This document shows positions 6,198 to 8,996 of a stretch of 8,996 nucleotides of DNA, piece by piece; position 1 is the stretch's first letter; each line of letters opens with the position of its first letter. The stretch lies in assembly GCA_018065765.1 (NCBI GenBank), contig JAGHSR010000164.1, positions 1-8,996 on the forward strand, given 5' to 3'. A model generated the notes under the pieces. That model saw only the letters and a program-made list of their open reading frames with translations, had not been told where the DNA came from and ran no database searches. Origin of the DNA: Candidatus Colicola coprequi. Lineage in GTDB: Bacteria; Bacteroidota; Bacteroidia; Bacteroidales; Paludibacteraceae. A program made the translations under genes and the position numbers.

Positions 6198-7994
6198 TTA
6201 CTCTTCGGTTTTAGCAGCTTTCTTAGTTGTTTTCTTAGCAGGTTTATCTTCTGCTTCGATGGTGGCTTTGAGGTTAGCCAATACATCCAAGTCACCGAGT
6301 GTAGTCTTCTCTACCTTTGGCATCTCAGGAGCAGCCTCTTTCTTTGGAGCTTTAGCCTCTTTGGCAGGAGCCTCTTTGCGCTCTTCCCATGTACGGAGGT
6401 GACTGAGTTGGATGCGTTTAGCATCGCGGTTAAACTCAATAACGCGGAAACTTAGTGTGTCTCCAACTGCTACTTGAGATTTGTCCTCTTTCTGGAGGTG
6501 GCGAGTGGTGCAGAATCCTTCTACGCCCTCTTCCATGCAGATGATAGCGCCTTTGTCGTTGAGTTCAACGATTTTACCTTCGATGATGGTATCCACACCA
6601 AACTTAGCCTCAAGTTCTTCCCAAGGATTTTCCTCAAGTTGCTTGTGTCCCAAGCTCAAGCGGCGGTTCTCTTTGTCGATGTCAAGAACAACGACTTCGA
6701 TTTCTGCGCCAATAGCGGTGAACTCGTTAGGATGTTTGATTTTTTTGGTCCAACTCAGGTCGCTGATGTGGATTAAGCCCTCAACGCCCTCTTCGATTTC
6801 AACGAAGACGCCGAAGTTGGTGAAGTTGCGAACCTTTGCGAAGTGGCGGCTGCCAACAGCGTACTTGGTGTCGATAGTTTCCCAAGGATCAGCCTTGAGT
6901 TGTTTGATACCGAGAGAGATTTTTCTTTCGTCGCGGTCGAGAGTGAGGATAACAGCGTCGATTTCGTCACCCACTTTGAGGAAGTCGTATGCACTACGCA
7001 GGTGCTGACTCCAACTCATTTCGCTCACGTGAACGAGACCCTCTACGCCTTCAGCGATTTCAACGAATGCACCATAATCAGCCATAACGACTACTTTACC
7101 ATGCACTTTGTCGCCTACCTTGAGGTCAGCGTCCAGAGCTTCCCATGGATGTGGGGTGAGTTGTTTCAAGCCGAGAGCAATACGTTTTTTCTCTTCATCG
7201 AAGTCAATAATAACAACGTTGATTTTTTGGTCGAGTTGAACGATATCCTTAGGATCGTTAACGCGTCCCCAACTCAAGTCGGTGATATGGATAAGACCAT
7301 CTACGCCACCGAGGTCGATGAATACACCGTAACTGGTGATGTTCTTAACAATACCTTCGAGTACTTGACCCTTCTCAAGTTTGGAAACGATTTCTTTCTT
7401 TTGAGCCTCAAGTTCAGCCTCAATAAGAGCTTTGTGAGAAACAACCACATTACGGAACTCTTGATTAACCTTCACAATCTTGAATTCCATGGTTTTGCCA
7501 ACAAATACATCGTAATCGCGGATAGGTTTCACGTCGATTTGGCTACCCGGCAGGAAAGCTTCCATACCGAGAACGTCAACAATCATGCCACCTTTGGTAC
7601 GGCATTTGATGTAACCGGTAACGATTTCTTGTGCATCGCAAGCAGCGGTAACGCGATCCCAACTACGAGAAGCAATAGCTTCCTTGTGGCTAAGTTCGAG
7701 TTGTCCCAGTTTGTTCTCTTGCGTTTTGATGTACACTTCTACTTTGTCACCCACTTTGAGGTCAGGATTGTAACGGAACTCAGCAGCAGGAACGAGACCA
7801 TCGCTCTTGAAACCTACGTTAACAACAACCTCGCGTTTGTTGATAGACATTACGGTACCCTCAACGACTTCATTGTCCTTGATAGCATTTAGGGTAGCAT
7901 CATAACGGGAAGTAACTTCTTCGTTTTTTGAGCCTTGAGCTTCTGCTTCATAGCTGTCCCAGTCGAAGTTCTGGAGAGAAAGATTTTCTTTCAT
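6198..7994 (-). CDS. rpsA: 30S ribosomal protein S1
   Basis: The 598-residue protein contains six S1/OB-fold RNA-binding domains at roughly 41-104, 122-187, 208-276, 293-363, 378-448 and 466-532. Domains 3-5 show the strongest signature (YGVFIDLGGVDGLIHITDLSW, YGAFVEIAEGVEGLVHVSEMSW and FGVFVEIEEGVEGLIHISDLSW), while 1, 2 and 6 are more diverged, as usual. S1 binds the 30S subunit and holds mRNA during initiation. In Bacteroidetes, where Shine-Dalgarno sequences are rarely used, this role fits the A-rich leaders seen in this window. The tail (about 537-598) is rich in Lys, Ala and Glu and likely disordered. ATG at 7994 gives the expected MKENLSLQNFDWDSYE start; the longer frame to 8021 would need TTG and has no family support. 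It has its own promoter and a long leader, consistent with autoregulation. Confidence 0.97.
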   Translation of the reverse strand: MKENLSLQNFDWDSYEAEAQGSKNEEVTSRYDATLNAIKDNEVVEGTVMSINKREVVVNVGFKSDGLVPAAEFRYNPDLKVGDKVEVYIKTQENKLGQLELSHKEAIASRSWDRVTAACDAQEIVTGYIKCRTKGGMIVDVLGMEAFLPGSQIDVKPIRDYDVFVGKTMEFKIVKVNQEFRNVVVSHKALIEAELEAQKKEIVSKLEKGQVLEGIVKNITSYGVFIDLGGVDGLIHITDLSWGRVNDPKDIVQLDQKINVVIIDFDEEKKRIALGLKQLTPHPWEALDADLKVGDKVHGKVVVMADYGAFVEIAEGVEGLVHVSEMSWSQHLRSAYDFLKVGDEIDAVILTLDRDERKISLGIKQLKADPWETIDTKYAVGSRHFAKVRNFTNFGVFVEIEEGVEGLIHISDLSWTKKIKHPNEFTAIGAEIEVVVLDIDKENRRLSLGHKQLEENPWEELEAKFGVDTIIEGKIVELNDKGAIICMEEGVEGFCTTRHLQKEDKSQVAVGDTLSFRVIEFNRDAKRIQLSHLRTWEERKEAPAKEAKAPKKEAAPEMPKVEKTTLGDLDVLANLKATIEAEDKPAKKTTKKAAKTEE

Positions 7995-8130
7995 CTGTGT
8001 GTTTGTTCGGTCTGAACACAAGCGACCTTGCCACTTGTCTCTACCCGAACGTTAAAGGGTTAAACATGTTATGCTTTTTCCTCTGTCCTTATTTGTTACA
8101 TAGGGCGCATTGCCCCAATGGGACGAAAAA
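7995..8130 (-). promoter_or_regulatory. rpsA 5' leader, possible autoregulatory RNA
   Basis: About 135 nt separate the predicted transcription start from the rpsA ATG, against 10-15 nt for the other mapped promoters here. On the RNA strand I see a hairpin GUUC-AGACC-GAAC (8017-8005) ending about 10 nt before the AUG, a 6-base direct repeat TTTAAC-CC-TTTAAC, and near the 5' end two mutually exclusive small stems: CATTG-GGG-CAATG (8120-8108) and GGGC/GCCC overlapping it. Ribosomal protein S1 represses its own mRNA in E. coli; a similar role here is inference. No Rfam class could be assigned by eye. Confidence 0.45.
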
Positions 8131-8135
8131 GCGTG

Positions 8136-8167
8136 CAAAGGTAATGCTTTTTTTCGAAGTGCGCAAA
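8136..8167 (-). promoter_or_regulatory. Promoter for rpsA
   Basis: On the minus strand, -33 box TTTG (8167-8164), 20-bp spacer and -7 box TACCTTTG (8143-8136) form a near-perfect Bacteroidetes promoter. Its -7 box is identical to that of the MBL-GT2-M23 cluster promoter. Confidence 0.82.
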
Positions 8168-8202
8168 TAAAAATGCAACAAACTGCTAAATTCCGTCGTC
8201 AA

Positions 8203-8246
8203 CCTTAGTGATACCTTAGTGATACTTTAGTAATTCCTTAGTCTAC
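8203..8246. repeat. Four 11-bp tandem repeats upstream of the rpsA promoter
   Basis: Units are CCTTAGTGATA (8203-8213), CCTTAGTGATA (8214-8224), CTTTAGTAATT (8225-8235) and CCTTAGTCTAC (8236-8246). The first six to seven bases (CYTTAGT) are kept in all four and the tail drifts. The 11-bp spacing is close to one helical turn, so the conserved cores lie on one DNA face. The nearest unit is 35 bp upstream of the -33 box of rpsA, where an activator array could sit. Confidence 0.85.
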
Positions 8247-8333
8247 CTGCCGTTTTTTCGATATGGGAACACACATTTTAGAGAGTTCTTTAGGACGCTT
8301 CACGGCCTCATTCTGCATTCGATTACATATTGC

Positions 8334-8359
8334 AAATGGTCATGACCAAATGACCATTT
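8334..8359. repeat. 10-bp perfect inverted repeat
   Basis: AAATGGTCAT (8334-8343) and ATGACCATTT (8350-8359) are exact reverse complements with a 6-base spacer GACCAA. A second palindrome, GGTCATGACC (8338-8347), overlaps the left arm, so the site can pair in two ways. There is no T tract next to it, so it is not an obvious terminator; a protein-binding site or a repeat remnant is more likely. Confidence 0.75.
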
Positions 8360-8370
8360 CAATTTCAACA

Positions 8371-8398
8371 TTGCATCTTGCATTCTCTGCATTCTTGA
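8371..8398. repeat. TGCAT heptamer/nonamer microrepeat, intergenic copy
   Basis: TTGCATC and TTGCATT form a 7-bp pair, followed by CTCTGCATTCTTGA. The last 20 bases (8379-8398) are identical to 8781-8800 inside the coding region at the right edge. Confidence 0.75.
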
Positions 8399-8409
8399 TA
8401 ATTAACGAA

Positions 8410-8439
8410 GATTAATGTCTTGATTAATGGTGATTAATG
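8410..8439. repeat. GATTAATG repeated three times
   Basis: GATTAATG occurs at 8410-8417, 8422-8429 and 8432-8439, with starts 12 and 10 bp apart. It lies just beyond the terminator of the minus-strand unit. It may be a helix-phased binding site or simple repeat drift. Confidence 0.65.
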
Positions 8440-8459
8440 TCCCTTTTTCAACTTTTGGC

Positions 8460-8499
8460 AAAAAGAGAGTGTGCCTATTGTGACACACTCTCCTTTTTT
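8460..8499 (-). terminator. Intrinsic terminator of the surface-protein / small-ORF unit
   Basis: A 9-bp perfect stem GAGAGTGTG (8465-8473) / CACACTCTC (8484-8492) with a 10-base loop is followed on the minus strand by TTTTT (8464-8460). It lies 17 bp past the 42-codon ORF stop. An A-rich side facing the other way would let it also act on plus-strand transcripts, but no plus gene reads into it. Confidence 0.88.
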
Positions 8500-8515
8500 G
8501 TTGTGAGTGACGGAT

Positions 8516-8644
8516 TTAGGAGATGTCTTTACCACCAGTTGGTTCTTCCCCAATGGGAATAGTTACACTACTGCCGGTTAGAATGGTGCCAGTCATCTCG
8601 CAGGTGATAATGTCCGTGCGAGGGGTCTCAAATGTTGTTTTCAT
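8516..8644 (-). CDS. Small 42-aa protein of unknown function
   Basis: The ORF starts with ATG at 8644 after an A-rich leader (AATAAATATCCAAACTT) and ends with TAA at 8518-8516, just before a strong terminator. The peptide opens MKTTFETPRTDIITCEMTG and continues TILTGSSVTIPIGEEPTGGKDIS. It has no signal peptide or membrane segment and carries one Cys (15). The layout, a Pro near position 8, alternating hydrophobic residues (DIITCE), then (I/L)LTGSS and a polar Gly-rich tail, resembles short uncharacterised proteins I recall from Prevotella and Bacteroides, often beside surface-protein genes. It starts 31 bp after the stop of the upstream surface-protein gene with no promoter between, so the two probably share a transcript. 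The function is unknown; a precursor peptide or small regulator is speculation. Confidence 0.6.
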   Translation of the reverse strand: MKTTFETPRTDIITCEMTGTILTGSSVTIPIGEEPTGGKDIS

Positions 8645-8675
8645 AAGTTTGGATATTTATTGTTAGTTGTTAATT

Positions 8676-8996
8676 TTACTTCACTATATTGCCTAAGACG
8701 TTGTAGGTCTTGCCGTGGCTGATGATGTAGAGTTGGTTATCAATAATCACTTTTTGAACTTGTGCGTTGTCATTATTCTCTGCATTCTCTGCATTCTTGA
8801 CCCAATCCAAATCGGTCGGAGTGTCGGTATCTTCCTGCTCCACCATCACCACTTTCATGCCACGGCGAATAGATTTGAGGGCAGGTGTATTGATGACAAA
8901 GTGTGCACGGAAGCCACGCAGGTAGGTGACACCATCGTCGATGGACGAATCCCACCAGCAGAGTGAACCGTCAGTAGTCACGTAGAGGATATTCTC
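8676..8996 (-). CDS. C-terminal part of a probable secreted/surface protein (runs off right edge)
   Basis: The frame is open to the window edge, so the 106 visible residues (from ENILYVTTDGSLCWWDSS) are the end of a longer protein; a GTG at 8981 is unlikely to be its start. The pattern is familiar from Prevotella-type extracellular proteins: a beta-rich module with 'YLRGFRAHFVI' (compare the LxAFRAYF pattern), a low-complexity linker (EQEDTDTPTDLDWVKNAENAENNDN), then a short terminal module QVQKVIIDNQLYIISHGKTYNVLGNIVK, close to the 'xxYIIRDGKxYNxxGxxVK' endings of many such proteins and possibly a sorting or anchoring tail. The linker contains an NAE-NAE tandem from a 9-bp DNA repeat. The main domain and its function lie outside the window. 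A 42-aa ORF and a terminator follow. Confidence 0.75.
   Translation of the reverse strand, partial: ENILYVTTDGSLCWWDSSIDDGVTYLRGFRAHFVINTPALKSIRRGMKVVMVEQEDTDTPTDLDWVKNAENAENNDNAQVQKVIIDNQLYIISHGKTYNVLGNIVK
8774..8800 (-). repeat. 9-bp tandem repeat inside the surface-protein linker
   Basis: Three 9-bp units on the plus strand (TATTCTCTG, CATTCTCTG, CATTCTTGA) encode the NAENAEN stretch on the minus strand. Since 9 is a multiple of 3, gain or loss of units stays in frame. The 20 bases 8781-8800 match 8379-8398 exactly. Confidence 0.75.

Larger units (their letters stand above)
8168..8459. other. Intergenic region rich in microrepeats, no convincing gene
   Basis: This stretch between the rpsA promoter and the terminator of the next minus-strand unit contains no ORF I would support. 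The longest start-to-stop run on the minus strand is about 30 codons (8395 leftward) and is made of repeat sequence. It holds 11-bp tandem repeats, an inverted repeat, TGCAT-type repeats and a GATTAATG triplet, described separately. Confidence 0.6.

Noticed and set aside
6843..7892. A 349-codon open frame on the plus strand opposite rpsA
   Set aside because: It is antisense to a clearly real S1 gene. Its repeated motifs (VDFVTHFEE, VNNNNVDFLVE) are just reverse images of the S1 domain repeats, and it has no promoter or recognisable family.
7928..8170. An 80-codon plus-strand frame across the rpsA start and promoter
   Set aside because: It overlaps the rpsA N-terminus, leader and promoter, has low-complexity Leu/Cys/Ser content and no promoter of its own.
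8203..8246. CRISPR-like array
   Set aside because: The units are contiguous 11-mers with no spacers, far too short for CRISPR repeats, and no cas genes are present.
8306..8395. A minus-strand ORF of about 30 codons starting ATGCAGAGAATG
   Set aside because: It consists mostly of TGCAT-type repeats and the inverted repeat, has no promoter and lies downstream of a strong terminator.
8379..8800. Target-site duplications of an inserted element
   Set aside because: The 20-bp repeats enclose only a terminator, a 42-codon ORF and the end of a host gene, with no transposase or terminal inverted repeats; a microrepeat family explains them better.

Overview
The window looks like a chromosomal stretch from a member of the Bacteroidota, most likely a Prevotella-like member of the Bacteroidales. 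The signs are Bacteroidetes-type promoters (TTTG, 20 bp, TAnnTTTG), the absence of clear Shine-Dalgarno sequences, a lipoprotein-type Omp85 protein (TamL), a Bacteroidetes-style M23 lipoprotein with an HLD instead of HLH motif, a ribosomal protein S1 with a Lys/Ala-rich tail, and at the right edge a surface-protein C-terminus ending in the 'YIISHGKTYNVLGNIVK' style common in Prevotella. The species call is inference from these traits, not from a search.

Layout. Bases 1-51 (minus) hold the first codons of a gene that reads like ribonuclease HII (rnhB), 15 bp downstream of tamL (67-2343, minus). tamL is transcribed divergently from a SpoU/TrmH-family RNA 2'-O-methyltransferase (2422-3177, plus). 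The two promoters overlap, and their -33 boxes are the two arms of one palindrome. A third promoter drives a tight plus-strand cluster: a YycJ/WalJ-like metallo-beta-lactamase-fold protein (3234-4121), a polyprenol-phosphate mannosyltransferase-like GT2 enzyme (4134-4874) and an M23 peptidase lipoprotein (4874-6130, overlapping the GT2 stop as TAATG). A bidirectional hairpin terminator separates this cluster from the convergent rpsA gene (6198-7994, minus), which has a leader of about 135 nt and a strong promoter.

The remaining 1 kb (7995-8996) is low in coding content. It contains four 11-bp tandem repeats just upstream of the rpsA promoter, a perfect 10-bp inverted repeat, several short TGCAT-based microrepeats, a terminator, a 42-codon ORF on the minus strand and the C-terminal 106 codons of a larger, probably surface or secreted, protein that runs off the right edge.

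Functionally this is mostly housekeeping envelope and RNA biology: outer-membrane assembly (TamL), peptidoglycan hydrolysis (M23), lipid-linked sugar supply (GT2), rRNA/tRNA modification, nucleic-acid hydrolysis (RNase HII, WalJ-like) and translation (S1). I see no defence island, CRISPR array, transposon, tRNA or complete novel multigene system. The most interesting items are non-coding or small: the shared-palindrome divergent promoter, the phased 11-mers above rpsA, the dispersed ATGCA-type heptamer/nonamer repeats that also sit in frame inside two genes, and the 42-aa ORF paired with the surface protein.
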